Shown piece after piece: positions 18,115 to 26,283 of a stretch of DNA of 64,000 nt (positions are counted from its first letter, which is position 1; the number at the start of each line of letters is the position of its first letter). The stretch lies in contig NZ_JAAVUS010000006.1 in assembly GCF_018449525.1 (NCBI RefSeq), positions 124,001 to 188,000 of the forward strand. Direction: 5' to 3'. Under the pieces are notes generated by a model. The model searched no databases. It saw only the letters and a program-made list of their open reading frames with translations, and was not told where the DNA came from. This DNA comes from Bradyrhizobium sp. dw_78. GTDB taxonomy: Bacteria; Pseudomonadota; Alphaproteobacteria; Rhizobiales; Xanthobacteraceae. The translations under genes and the position numbers were made by a program.

Positions 18115-18852
18115 TCATGTCCCCGCCGGTCCCTGATTTACATCGATCACATGTCGATCGGTCCCAACTGTTATGACAAATGTGTAGGACTTCTGTCCTC
18201 CAGCCTGATCGGTGGGGGGTGCCAAGTGGAGTTGTCCGCCGTACCATTCGCCGGGCATCAGCGTGTCGTCCTTGATTACGGATTGCTCCAGTGTCGCCAT
18301 GTTACGCTGACCGTTTTCTACCGTCGCTGCGATCATGGCGTCGTTCTGGGCCGTAGCGTTGCCTTGCGCGATCGCGGCGGCTGTAGGGCTATAGAACGTA
18401 CCTGTGCGGCCGCTCGGTGTGGTGTAGTGGCCATAGCCGGCCTGAGATGCGCCATAGGCGTTCCCGGCTGCGGCGACACCGGTCAGGATTGCGGCCGCTA
18501 CCTGCCGGTTCTTCTCCTCCTGCACAAGCATCTCATAGGTGACGATCTTCATGTCGTAGTCGGATCCGGAAACGTGCTGAACGGCCTCGACATGGCTCAC
18601 TTGGAAATTGATCGGTTCCTTTCCGAGATTGTTGATACCGACAATAAAGACCGGGCGACCGTTTGCCTGAAGTTGGCGAGAGGCGGGGCGAACGATGACC
18701 AGCGAGCTCTTCTGCCGGGACACCAGCGCCGGCTGGCCGTCGCGTACCATGGCTTGCTGTTGAGGATTCGAAGTTCGAAACGAGATGGTCTCGCCGGCGG
18801 TTACGCAGCCGGCCAGCGCCGCGCAAATCGTGGCGGCACCTAATTTTCGCAT
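18115..18852 (-). CDS. Putative lipoprotein with glycine/alanine-rich middle
   Basis: With ATG 18852 the product has 245 residues and a lipoprotein signal: KLGAATICAALAGC with lipobox LAGC and C16. A conserved beta-rich part follows (VFIVGINNLGKEPINFQ, MKIVTYEMLVQEEKNRQ), then a small-residue stretch (AAAILTGVAAAGNAYGASQ), and a C-terminal domain with GEWYGGQLHLAPP. GGGGAG lies nine bases upstream of the ATG. It is probably anchored in the outer or inner membrane; function unknown. A pair of strong hairpins separates it from the next minus-strand gene upstream. Confidence 0.75.
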   Translation of the reverse strand: MRKLGAATICAALAGCVTAGETISFRTSNPQQQAMVRDGQPALVSRQKSSLVIVRPASRQLQANGRPVFIVGINNLGKEPINFQVSHVEAVQHVSGSDYDMKIVTYEMLVQEEKNRQVAAAILTGVAAAGNAYGASQAGYGHYTTPSGRTGTFYSPTAAAIAQGNATAQNDAMIAATVENGQRNMATLEQSVIKDDTLMPGEWYGGQLHLAPPTDQAGGQKSYTFVITVGTDRHVIDVNQGPAGT

Positions 18853-18966
18853 GTGAAGATCTCCCCAAGCCCGCTGAAAATACAAGCGCAACTGGAGGGC
18901 GAGCGCAAGGGGGCTTAGTTGTTGATTTAGAACCAGACATTCCGGCTCTAGCACCCGCAGTCGATG

Positions 18967-19036
18967 TAAGGAGGATAGCTCAGGCAAGCTATCCTCCTTA
19001 CCAAGAAGGGTCCGCCAATTGGCGGACCCTTCTTGG
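18967..19036. terminator. Two abutting perfect hairpins
   Basis: TAAGGAGGATAGCT (18967-18980) pairs perfectly with 18987-19000 around a six-base loop. Directly adjoining, 19001-19036 is a perfect 36-base palindrome (CCAAGAAGGGTCCGCCAA and its complement). They lie between two minus-strand genes. Neither is followed by a clear U-run, so they may be a terminator, an mRNA-end stabiliser or a protein site. The first stem contains TAAGGAGG, the complement of the 16S rRNA 3' end. Confidence 0.7.
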
Positions 19037-19075
19037 CTTCAAGATGGCGCGTCTGTTGCTGTTCGACTAGGACGC

Positions 19076-20176
19076 TTAGTCTATTCCCAAAAACTGGGGA
19101 GCTGGCGGAAGGCCTGCAACGTCTAGAACGGCCTCGATAAGTGCCCTCGTTCCCTTGTGGTCCCAATTCAATTCGTCAAACGGCTCGTCCCAATAGCTGT
19201 TGCAGGCGAACGCCGCGGCCTTTGCCTTGACCCCGAGGCCCGCCAGGCTGTGCGCGGGCGCGGCCCAGATCGCCCGCATGAGTTCGTCAGTGCGCCAATG
19301 ATGCACGTTTTGGAGCTCGTTGATGACGGCGGTCCACGGAGCACCGACGTCGTCGATGATGCGGTATTTCGTTTCGAGATAAGTCCTGGCGTCGCCGGCG
19401 GTCCACTTTTTATCGTCGTCTGGCCAAGTTGCTTGCGCGTCGATCTCACGCTGGATCGGTTCAAAAAGTTCATTGGATCGGGCCTCGGTTTCGATCTGCT
19501 GCTTAGCCGCCTCGTCGAATTTGTCGCCGATCTCGATCAATGGATCGGGCGCTTGGCTGATCGCTGGTGTATCCGATGACCTTGCGAGAGCGATCGACAG
19601 GGATCGGCAAAGCATTTTGAGGCATCTGATTTCGGAAGGCTCCGCAAGATCGCTGGGCATCTGCCAATCCTTAAGGGTCGAAATGTACCTAAGCAGCGCC
19701 CCTACACCAGCCGACGAGGACGGCCGGAAAGCAAATAGGATGTCCGCGTGTTCGATCAGTTCACTGCTGGCATGACGCGAGATTTCGTCCAGCGCGGCTT
19801 TCTCCGGATGATCGTCACTGACGTCGTTGCGGTCCACGGCGGCATCGAAGGCGATAGACAGAGCTTTGTGGCGTTCGATTATCGCAAAAACTGGGTCAAC
19901 GGAGGCGGGAATGCTGACATTGGGGATAGCGGTGGCAGTCGCAACGGCCGCGGCTGATACGATGCTGTTCATGATAAACCCTCTACGCGATGTTTGCGCC
20001 GGTGGCGCGATAGAGGGATGATTCGCGGTCTTGTTAGCGGAGTCGCTACAACGATTGGTGTGTGGATCGGCTGCGGGGATTGTAGTGCCGTTCGCAGAAA
20101 CGCCGTCGCTCATCCGTGATGATGACAAATTCGCGTGGGTCGGCCGGTCAGTAGTTTTTGACATGAGTGTCTCCAT
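19076..20176 (-). CDS. Hypothetical protein with Tat-like segment
   Basis: A 366-residue protein without recognised domain. Residues 1-60 are polar and low in complexity. Then SRRGFIMNSIVSAAAVATA (about 63-81) looks like a twin-arginine signal followed by a hydrophobic stretch, though placed unusually far from the N terminus. The remainder is helical and acidic, starting DPVFAIIERHKALSIAFDAA. That motif is shared with the neighbouring gene at 20243-20977, so the two are paralogous in part. The start could be the first ATG or the one four codons later. Such proteins recur in Bradyrhizobium islands. Confidence 0.65.
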   Translation of the reverse strand: METLMSKTTDRPTHANLSSSRMSDGVSANGTTIPAADPHTNRCSDSANKTANHPSIAPPAQTSRRGFIMNSIVSAAAVATATAIPNVSIPASVDPVFAIIERHKALSIAFDAAVDRNDVSDDHPEKAALDEISRHASSELIEHADILFAFRPSSSAGVGALLRYISTLKDWQMPSDLAEPSEIRCLKMLCRSLSIALARSSDTPAISQAPDPLIEIGDKFDEAAKQQIETEARSNELFEPIQREIDAQATWPDDDKKWTAGDARTYLETKYRIIDDVGAPWTAVINELQNVHHWRTDELMRAIWAAPAHSLAGLGVKAKAAAFACNSYWDEPFDELNWDHKGTRALIEAVLDVAGLPPAPQFLGID

Positions 20177-20242
20177 TGGATTTGAATTGGGAAGGGAGGC
20201 TCGCGGTCGATGTGCCGCGATGAAACAAACTCTTTGAGAGCG

Positions 20243-20977
20243 CTACGATGAGCCCTCGGTCGCGAGATGGCGCAGCCAAGTGAGCGCGACCGGCTTCAGT
20301 TTTGGATCGAGATCGAGGAACAGCCGCTCGATTTCTCGCCTCGCAGCTTGGATTTCCGGCGCTTCGATCTTTCCGTGGGATGTTTCCGGGACAGGCCCGG
20401 CTGGTGGCTCTGCCGCTTTGACCGCGCGTTCTTCAGGAGCGCTGTTTTTTGACTTTCGCGGCTTTCGAGAGTGAGCGCTGCGCGCGACGCTGTAGAGGGG
20501 TTTGGTAACGTTGGTGACACCCCCTACGCGTGCTGCCTTGGGTAGCTTAGATGCCATGGCCCTTAGGGAAAGGGCCAATGTCCGCATTAAAACTTGGGGC
20601 CACGGCTGGTCACCGATCTTGTCGGCGATCGACATACAGCCATAGCAGTCCGCCTCAATGTCGAATTGTGTCTCGAGGTATCGTACGAATGCGATCAAGC
20701 CCGCCCTGGTTGTGGGTCGCGTGAGGATCAGCACCCGCGACATGAGAAACATGTCATCGCAGCGTTTTCCGGATGTGTCGCTGTCTGCTTCCACCGCGGC
20801 GTTATAGGACTGGAGGGCATGGCGATGGCGCTCTATTGCGGCAAACACTGGATCCTCAGATTTGTCGCGGCTAGGCGGCGGCGTGTCGGGAGCCTCGCCG
20901 GCTCTCACATCGGTGCCGGCAACTAATCTCAATGCTGAGCCGCCACGCGGCGGAAACATTGGTCTTTCAATGGTCAT
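20243..20977 (-). CDS. Hypothetical protein sharing the DPVFAxIERH domain
   Basis: A 244-residue protein with a disordered N terminus, the segment DPVFAAIERHRHALQSYNAA near residue 42, a helical part (ILTRPTTRAGLIAFVRYLET), a basic, proline-rich linker (SAHSRKPRKSKNSAPEE), and a C-terminal helix pair ending VALTWLRHLATEG. It partly matches the neighbour at 19076-20176. No enzymatic motif is visible. It is in the same leftward series as 21045-21386 and may be under the same repressor. Confidence 0.65.
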   Translation of the reverse strand: MTIERPMFPPRGGSALRLVAGTDVRAGEAPDTPPPSRDKSEDPVFAAIERHRHALQSYNAAVEADSDTSGKRCDDMFLMSRVLILTRPTTRAGLIAFVRYLETQFDIEADCYGCMSIADKIGDQPWPQVLMRTLALSLRAMASKLPKAARVGGVTNVTKPLYSVARSAHSRKPRKSKNSAPEERAVKAAEPPAGPVPETSHGKIEAPEIQAARREIERLFLDLDPKLKPVALTWLRHLATEGSS

Positions 20978-21044
20978 GGGGTTTGAATCCTTGATGATGC
21001 CAGCGCCACGGCACAGCCGCGACGACCGAGGTTAGCTTTTCGGA

Positions 21045-21386
21045 TCAGTCGGCCCGCAGTTGCTGGATTTCGTTGCGGTACGAGGCGACGGTGGACTTCC
21101 ATTGCGGGCCGCTATCGATGAAATCGGCTCGGGCAATCAGGGCCTGTAGGGTCTGGATGCGTTCGGCTTTGGCGGTTTGGGATAAGGCGGCAAGCCGTCT
21201 GGTCTCCCGGGCTTCAGCCCAGGCTTTCTTGAGGGCCCATGCGAAGCACCTGCGGCCGATGTCTTTGAACTTGATCTGCGGGTACTTGTAGGTCTTGCGG
21301 AAGATCATCCATGCGCGCTGCATAAGCGCGCCACGGTCGACTTTGGGCATAGCTCCGCCGGCCGTTGAAACGGTGGTTTTCGTCAT
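21045..21386 (-). CDS. Small basic hypothetical protein
   Basis: A 113-residue basic, helical protein with MQRAWMIFRKTYKYPQIKF and WALKKAWAEARETRRLAAL. The high content of Lys, Arg and Trp suggests nucleic-acid or protein binding, but no family is recognised. A second ATG lies 12 codons in. The gene is divergent from the Xre repressor, with two operator palindromes in the shared 84-base gap, so it is probably the first gene controlled by that repressor. Confidence 0.65.
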   Translation of the reverse strand: MTKTTVSTAGGAMPKVDRGALMQRAWMIFRKTYKYPQIKFKDIGRRCFAWALKKAWAEARETRRLAALSQTAKAERIQTLQALIARADFIDSGPQWKSTVASYRNEIQQLRAD

Positions 21387-21415
21387 CGGGATTGCCTTAC
21401 GAATTCGATTATGCG

Positions 21416-21465
21416 ATACCTGAGGTATTAAATCTTAGCTGTAGCCATGTCAATACCTGAGGTAT
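21416..21465. promoter_or_regulatory. Twin operators of the Xre-family repressor
   Basis: ATACCTGAGGTAT, a perfect dyad around a central G, occurs at 21416-21428 and again at 21453-21465; the match extends to ATACCTGAGGTATTAAA in both. The second copy includes the GAGG ribosome site of the repressor gene if translation starts at TTG 21471. This is the layout of an autoregulated repressor controlling divergent genes. Confidence 0.75.
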
Positions 21466-21470
21466 TAAAA

Positions 21471-21758
21471 TTGTCTGTCACCAGTGAACAGGTTCGGGCG
21501 GCACGAGCGCTGCTTCGTTGGGAGCAAAGGGATCTGGCTGAAGCTTCGGGCGTGTCACTCCCCAGCATAAAACGGTTAGAAACGCAGCCAGGGCCATTGG
21601 CTGCCCAAGAGCGCACCATAGGAGAGCTTCGCAAGGCTCTTGAAAAGGCCGGTATCGAATTCATTGCCGAGAATGGAGGCGGGGCCGGGGTTCGATTAGC
21701 GAAGCGAGGCAAGCGATCGGCACAGGACGCCCACACATCCGAACGGAAGCGGAAATGA
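21471..21758 (+). CDS. Xre-family transcriptional regulator
   Basis: A Cro/CI-type helix-turn-helix protein, about 95 residues. VTSEQVRAARALLRWEQRDL leads into the helix-turn-helix LAEASGVSLPSIKRLETQPG. The TTG at 21471 is preceded at the right distance by GAGG and yields the standard N terminus; the in-frame ATG at 21447 has no ribosome site and would put an operator inside the coding region, so I prefer the TTG. The likely role is the switch repressor of the element, acting on the twin operators upstream. The stop overlaps the next gene (ATGA). Confidence 0.8.
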   Translation: MSVTSEQVRAARALLRWEQRDLAEASGVSLPSIKRLETQPGPLAAQERTIGELRKALEKAGIEFIAENGGGAGVRLAKRGKRSAQDAHTSERKRK

Positions 21759-22255
21759 CAGGTTCGCCTATGAACGAAATCGATCGCCGATGCCACAACG
21801 ACGAACGGTGGCGGCAGGCCTACCTAGCGCTTGTTCAGCGCGGCGATCAGCGTCCTTTGGCGGAATTGTTTAGCGGGACCGCTCCGATTCCACCCTCAAT
21901 TCGTGAGCACATTGGACGGATGCTTAATCCGGGAACGGACCCGGGGGATGCCGATCGCCTGGTGTTTAGCCGATCACCACGGCTCGCTCGAAAGATGAAA
22001 CGTAATCAGGATCGGATCGCTATCGGGTTGGAGTATCTAACCCTGCGGGCTGCCAAAAAGCCGCGGAACGTAGCGATGAGCAAGCTCATCAAGGCATATG
22101 GCGTGTCTGAGAGCTACATCGATCATTCGATCACTTTGGCCCAGAACCTTCCATCTTATTTCAGGGACTTTGCGCGCAAGAACCCGCCAGTTTGGGGTCT
22201 CAATGCTAACAAAAAGACTGTACAGAACACCAAGCGAAACCGAACAGCGAAATAG
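21755..22255 (+). CDS. Hypothetical protein in the repressor operon
   Basis: A 166-residue basic protein that overlaps the repressor stop by four bases, so it is translationally coupled. N-terminal part: NDERWRQAYLALVQRGDQRP and a segment IPPSIREHIGRMLNPG. C-terminal part: helix-turn-helix-like MSKLIKAYGVSESYIDHSI with a Lys/Asn-rich tail. It may be a second DNA-binding factor; no family is identified. An ATG at 21770 is an alternative start. Base composition falls in its 3' third. Confidence 0.65.
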   Translation: MTGSPMNEIDRRCHNDERWRQAYLALVQRGDQRPLAELFSGTAPIPPSIREHIGRMLNPGTDPGDADRLVFSRSPRLARKMKRNQDRIAIGLEYLTLRAAKKPRNVAMSKLIKAYGVSESYIDHSITLAQNLPSYFRDFARKNPPVWGLNANKKTVQNTKRNRTAK

Positions 22256-22333
22256 TAATTTCGCAGGTACATTCTTGCTGACAAATGTTTGCATGTGAGT
22301 ATTTAGGAGACTGTCTCAAATCTGGAGGCGGTC

Positions 22334-22522
22334 ATGCCGGCTCAGCCCAAAGTAAATTTTTATACTCAAGTCAGTGTCGATGTAGACGCGCGCCGCCGTC
22401 GCATTCAGGCGCAGACAGGCTACCCGCTGCCGCGGCTCATCGATGAAGCGCTAAGCGCACTTGAGTTGTCCCTGGATAGCACGCCCCGCTTTGATCCGCC
22501 GCGCGTCTCGGAGGGCCGCTAA
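22334..22522 (+). CDS. Small hypothetical protein ahead of the ejection genes
   Basis: A 62-residue protein, MPAQPKVNFYTQVSVDVDAR then RRRIQAQTGYPLPRLIDEAL. The basic start followed by an amphipathic helix could fit a ribbon-helix-helix-like fold, but this is weak. CTGGAGGCGGTC before the ATG is an excellent ribosome site, and the stop abuts the next start, so it opens the phage-like operon. Confidence 0.6.
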   Translation: MPAQPKVNFYTQVSVDVDARRRRIQAQTGYPLPRLIDEALSALELSLDSTPRFDPPRVSEGR

Positions 22523-23275
22523 ATGCCGATTGGGGCCACAATCGGTGCAGCCGGCGCGGTCGGTGGAGCGTTGATCAATTCGAATGCCTCTCAGCAGGCA
22601 TCCCAACAGCAGGTTGCAATGCAGCAGCAGGCCTTGCAGCAACAGCAGCAGATGTTTGGCGTGGCGCAGAATGCGCTTAATCCGTTCATCAGCGCGGGCC
22701 AGAGTGTGCTGCCGACCTTGCAGGGCTTGATTACGCCCGGTGCGAATCAGAATGCGCTGTTATCGCAGACCCCGGGATTCCAGTTTTCGCAGCAATACGG
22801 CAACATAGCTGCCACTAATGCGCTCGCGGCGCATGGGCTTGGCGCCTCGGCAGGACCGGTCGCGACTGCGCTCTCCCAATATAATCAGGGCCTTGCGCAG
22901 AATACGTGGGGCGCCACGGTGAACGCGTTGCAGGGCTTTGCCGGCCTCGGCGGCAATGCCGCGAATGCGATGGCAGGAAATGCGCTTGCGAGCGGCAATG
23001 CGCAGGCGGCCACGCTGACTGGAATTGGCAATGCCCAGGCTGCGGGCACGCTCGGATCGGCCAATGCTCTTGCCGGCGGTCTGACGGGGGCAACCAATGC
23101 TTTGAGCTCGGCTGCATTGTTTAATTATATGAGCAATGGCGGCCTAAATAACGCCGGCCTCTATGGCGGATTGAGTGGGCCCGCTTACGGCGGAGGAAAT
23201 GCACTCACGGATGCGTGGGGCGGTAGTCCTACCGATCCCTTATCGGGTCTCACGTCGGCTGACTACGGGATTTAG
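22523..23275 (+). CDS. Phage DNA-ejection / structural protein (P22 gp7-like)
   Basis: A 250-residue protein with the layout of podoviral ejection proteins: a Gly/Ala hydrophobic start (GATIGAAGAVGGALINSNA), a Gln-rich coiled stretch (residues 22-44), the phrase LNPFISAGQSVLPTLQGL, then PGFQFSQQYGN and ARG/AHGL-type repeats, ending in Gly/Asn/Ala-rich sequence. In tailed phages such proteins are packaged and injected to extend the DNA channel. It is the first of a co-oriented set at 22.5-28.7 kb with tight spacing. Confidence 0.75.
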   Translation: MPIGATIGAAGAVGGALINSNASQQASQQQVAMQQQALQQQQQMFGVAQNALNPFISAGQSVLPTLQGLITPGANQNALLSQTPGFQFSQQYGNIAATNALAAHGLGASAGPVATALSQYNQGLAQNTWGATVNALQGFAGLGGNAANAMAGNALASGNAQAATLTGIGNAQAAGTLGSANALAGGLTGATNALSSAALFNYMSNGGLNNAGLYGGLSGPAYGGGNALTDAWGGSPTDPLSGLTSADYGI

Positions 23276-23278
23276 TCG

Positions 23279-23827
23279 ATGGCCAACTCCTTCGGCACAG
23301 AAACGCCGCCAGCCCCGAAGCCAGGCATGACCAATGCGCTAATCTCGGGTGCGATGCCATCTTCGCAGACCGCGGTGTCGGCTGGACCGGGAGAGTCGGC
23401 TGCGCAAGCGGCGCCTCCGGCGCCGACGCACGCACAAACGGTCGCGGTCTTGCGGCACACTACTGCGATAGCGAAGGAACTAAGGGGACTTTTGAATCTT
23501 CCAGAGCTCGGAAAATCAAGTGTGAAGCGTCAAATTATTGACGGCGCCGTGGCTCTTGTTGCCGAAAGGATTCTAACCCCGGCGCAAGCGGTTTCGATGT
23601 TGAGTACTGTTCCGACCGAGCCACTGTTGCAGCGCAAATGGGCTCAATCGCAACTGGCAAGCAACATGGCGGCGATGAACAACGTCCTGGACCATCACAG
23701 CGCTGCCTTTCCGGGCACGGGCGACCTCGCAACCGAGATGCAGCGTTCCCAGTCTAATGCGGAAAGTCATTTCGACGACGTCAATGCCGCCTTGGCGCAT
23801 TTCCCGCGGGGTAGCCGCAATGAATGA
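23279..23827 (+). CDS. Phage-like hypothetical protein
   Basis: A 182-residue protein: about 60 residues of disordered, Pro/Ala-rich sequence, then a helical part (AKELRGLLNLPELGKSSVK, AQAVSMLSTVPTEPLLQ). The start is three bases after the previous stop and the end overlaps the next gene by eight bases, so it belongs to the same operon. Comparable small proteins sit between ejection genes in podoviruses of Rhizobiales. Function unknown. Confidence 0.65.
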   Translation: MANSFGTETPPAPKPGMTNALISGAMPSSQTAVSAGPGESAAQAAPPAPTHAQTVAVLRHTTAIAKELRGLLNLPELGKSSVKRQIIDGAVALVAERILTPAQAVSMLSTVPTEPLLQRKWAQSQLASNMAAMNNVLDHHSAAFPGTGDLATEMQRSQSNAESHFDDVNAALAHFPRGSRNE

Positions 23828-24035
23828 AAATGTCGTGACCGAGTTGATTGCTTTGATGTCGTCGCGTCCTACCGACGCCGAAGTCGTTGAAACGTTGCGG
23901 CTCCTTTCCGAGAGGCAGGATGAACTGCTCGGGCTGCTTCGGAACGTCAAACAAACCAAAGCGCTCATTCTCAGCGAATTCCGGGCATCGATCGATCATG
24001 TCGGCAACGTTCCGCAAGGCAACATGGTGCATTGA
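23820..24035 (+). CDS. Small acidic phage-like protein
   Basis: A 71-residue protein, MNENVVTELIALMSSRPTDA, largely helical and probably coiled-coil (VVETLRLLSERQDELLGLL). It overlaps the preceding gene by eight bases and its stop shares one base with the next start (TGATG), so it is translationally coupled on both sides. No family recognised. Confidence 0.6.
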   Translation: MNENVVTELIALMSSRPTDAEVVETLRLLSERQDELLGLLRNVKQTKALILSEFRASIDHVGNVPQGNMVH

Positions 24036-24958
24036 TGCTTGATGCCATGGATGCGACAGAACCAAAAGTCTCAACCCAGGAGGATCAGCCTGACGTTAGC
24101 ACGGCGCCATCCTGCGCGGTCCGTCGCAGTTTTGATGCGTCAGACATCAATCCCATTTTCAACCATCCTACCGTGTTTCCGAACGTCTCGGTTCCTGGCC
24201 TCGAGAAGATTGATGTTACGAATCTGGTCGCTGATCCGCGCAATGTCCTGCTGACAGCGGACGGCGGGGGCATTATTTTTTGCCAGATCGAGCCGGGCAT
24301 TTATGAGGTCCACACTGCCTTTCTCAAACCCGAGCGAAGCAGCAACGGACCTCATATCCGGAACGTTTGTCAGAATGCATACAGGTGGATGTTCACCCAC
24401 ACCGATTGCATGGTGCTTCAGACCAGGATTCCGGCGTTCAACCGGGCGGCGATCGTGTTCGCGCCATTGCTGGGTTGGCGGCTCGAATTCGAACGTAAAT
24501 CGGTTTGGCCAACCGCAGACGGCATGGTCGACATGTCATTCTTTTGTCTGCGCTATGAGGATTGGGTAAAAAATGACGACCATATTGTGGAAACGGGCAA
24601 CGGTTTTCACCGCAAACTCGATGAAGAGCGTGCGCGTCATGGCGTAGAGGATGACGGGCATCCAGACGAAGAATGTCACGACCGGTATGTAGGTGCATGC
24701 GCCGAGATGATCTTCAGTGGTCAGCCCGAAAAGGGCGTGATTCTCTACAATAGATGGGCACGTTTTGCCGGCTACGGGCCGATCGCCATGATTTCGAAGG
24801 ACCCGCTCATGGTCGATATCGGCGATGCACTGCTGCACGTGGTGCAAAAATCGTTCAAGGCAATCCGCATGAAGGCGAGCCCAAGAGGAAACTCAAATAC
24901 GCACGGCGCTGACCAAATCCTCGCTGCCTGCACGCAAGATACCTCGGCTGGGAGCTAA
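24035..24958 (+). CDS. GNAT-like acyltransferase protein in phage module
   Basis: A 307-residue protein. From about residue 40 it resembles GNAT-like proteins seen in phage structural gene clusters: GGGIIFCQIEPGIYEVHTAF, RNVCQNAYRWMFTHTDCMVL and FNRAAIVFAPLLGWRLEFER, corresponding to the acetyl-CoA fold. The C-terminal third (from about 190) is acidic and unrelated. An acceptor cannot be deduced. ATG 24035 shares its first base with the upstream stop; a TTG one codon earlier also exists. Confidence 0.65.
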   Translation: MLDAMDATEPKVSTQEDQPDVSTAPSCAVRRSFDASDINPIFNHPTVFPNVSVPGLEKIDVTNLVADPRNVLLTADGGGIIFCQIEPGIYEVHTAFLKPERSSNGPHIRNVCQNAYRWMFTHTDCMVLQTRIPAFNRAAIVFAPLLGWRLEFERKSVWPTADGMVDMSFFCLRYEDWVKNDDHIVETGNGFHRKLDEERARHGVEDDGHPDEECHDRYVGACAEMIFSGQPEKGVILYNRWARFAGYGPIAMISKDPLMVDIGDALLHVVQKSFKAIRMKASPRGNSNTHGADQILAACTQDTSAGS

Positions 24959-24960
24959 CT

Positions 24961-26283
24961 ATGCCCGATTCAAACGCACTATCGAGCCTCTATCCGCAGC
25001 CAGTAGCGCCGCCTCAGAATGCGCTTCTTTCGGACCCGAGCAAGATCCTGGGCATTGTCGGGCAACTTAACCAGAACGCTCTTTTTTCGCAGCAGTTCAA
25101 TGCGCGCAAGGCGATCGGTCAGGCCTATCAGAATGCGATCCAGCCGGACGGTTCGATCGATACACGGGCGCTGATGCAAAGCATCAAGGAGAATCCCGAC
25201 GCTGGCTTCATGGCTGGCGAGGCATCCCAAGGTGCGTTGGCGCGGCAAGGACAAGCCTTATCCAATACCGGGCAGGCCATATTGAATACAACCGCCCAAT
25301 TCGATCAGCAGGCAAAAATGCAGCAATTTGCTGCGAACTCCTTCAGCGTGATCGACCCGGCAAAGCCGACCAAGGAACAGGTCTTGAATTGGTCCGTGAT
25401 GATGAAGCGGAATTTTCCGAATGTGCCGTCGGCGATGATCAACGGCATGGCGGAAACCGCACTGAGCGATCCACAGGGACTGGCTCACGGCGTCGGCGTC
25501 ATGAAGAACATGGCGCTCGGTGCCGCTGGTACCAGCCAGAGAACGGAAGGGCCACCTGACACCAGCACAGGCGCACCGACCACGATCAGCAGGGGTGAGG
25601 CGAATCTTTATCCCGGCGGTATTCCCAAGGGACTGCCGCCGGGAAACGAGGACGTAATTGCGGCCAACAAGAAGAACTTCACCGCGGATCAAGAGCGGTC
25701 GGCGGCGACCCAGGCCAATTTGCGCAAACTGGAAACCGTCTATCCCCTGATACAGCAATTGGGTAACTCGAACTTCGGACCCGGTTCGGCTGAATTTGCC
25801 AAGATCAAGGGCGCATTGATAATGGCCGGCGCTATCGATCCTAAAACCAGTGATGCCACGGTCAGGCAGGAAGCCGGCAAATACATGCTCAATTATGCGC
25901 AAGGCGCGCAAAATGCAGGGCGCTCCGATCACGCGCTTTCAGCGGCGATCTCGTCGAATCCGAATCTCGATCTGACCCAGCCGGCCAATCTTGCGCTGAT
26001 CCGGAATCAGATCGGCATGGACAAGGCGGATGCCTCGATTCCGGTGCTGTTTCACCAGCTGCACCCGAATGCCAACGACAAGGCGAGCTACAACGACTTC
26101 AAGGCCAACTTCTATCGCAATTACGATCCGCGGGCGTTCATCTACGACAAGATGGCGCCGGAGGAGCGCCGCGAATTGATCGATAGCCTGGGCAGTAAGC
26201 AGAGCCCGGCCTACCAGAAGTTCGCCAAGACCTATGATGAGCTCAAGAAATCCAATTTCGTGACGCCTGCCAATGCCCAATGA
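24961..26283 (+). CDS. Phage-like internal virion protein
   Basis: A 440-residue protein, rich in Gln, Asn and Ala, predicted helical throughout. The N terminus (DPSKILGIVGQLNQNALF, FNARKAIGQAYQNAI) resembles phage internal core proteins. A flexible Gly/Pro/Thr linker spans about 195-215, followed by a helical C-terminal domain (KLETVYPLIQQLGNSNFGPG). It starts two bases after the GNAT-like gene and overlaps the SleB-fusion gene by 11 bases. Together they look like the ejection machinery of a podovirus. Confidence 0.65.
   Translation: MPDSNALSSLYPQPVAPPQNALLSDPSKILGIVGQLNQNALFSQQFNARKAIGQAYQNAIQPDGSIDTRALMQSIKENPDAGFMAGEASQGALARQGQALSNTGQAILNTTAQFDQQAKMQQFAANSFSVIDPAKPTKEQVLNWSVMMKRNFPNVPSAMINGMAETALSDPQGLAHGVGVMKNMALGAAGTSQRTEGPPDTSTGAPTTISRGEANLYPGGIPKGLPPGNEDVIAANKKNFTADQERSAATQANLRKLETVYPLIQQLGNSNFGPGSAEFAKIKGALIMAGAIDPKTSDATVRQEAGKYMLNYAQGAQNAGRSDHALSAAISSNPNLDLTQPANLALIRNQIGMDKADASIPVLFHQLHPNANDKASYNDFKANFYRNYDPRAFIYDKMAPEERRELIDSLGSKQSPAYQKFAKTYDELKKSNFVTPANAQ

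Noticed and set aside
22523..23275. Gln/Gly/Ala-rich protein as a low-complexity surface adhesin
   Set aside because: The order of motifs and its place at the head of ejection-type genes fit a phage internal protein better.
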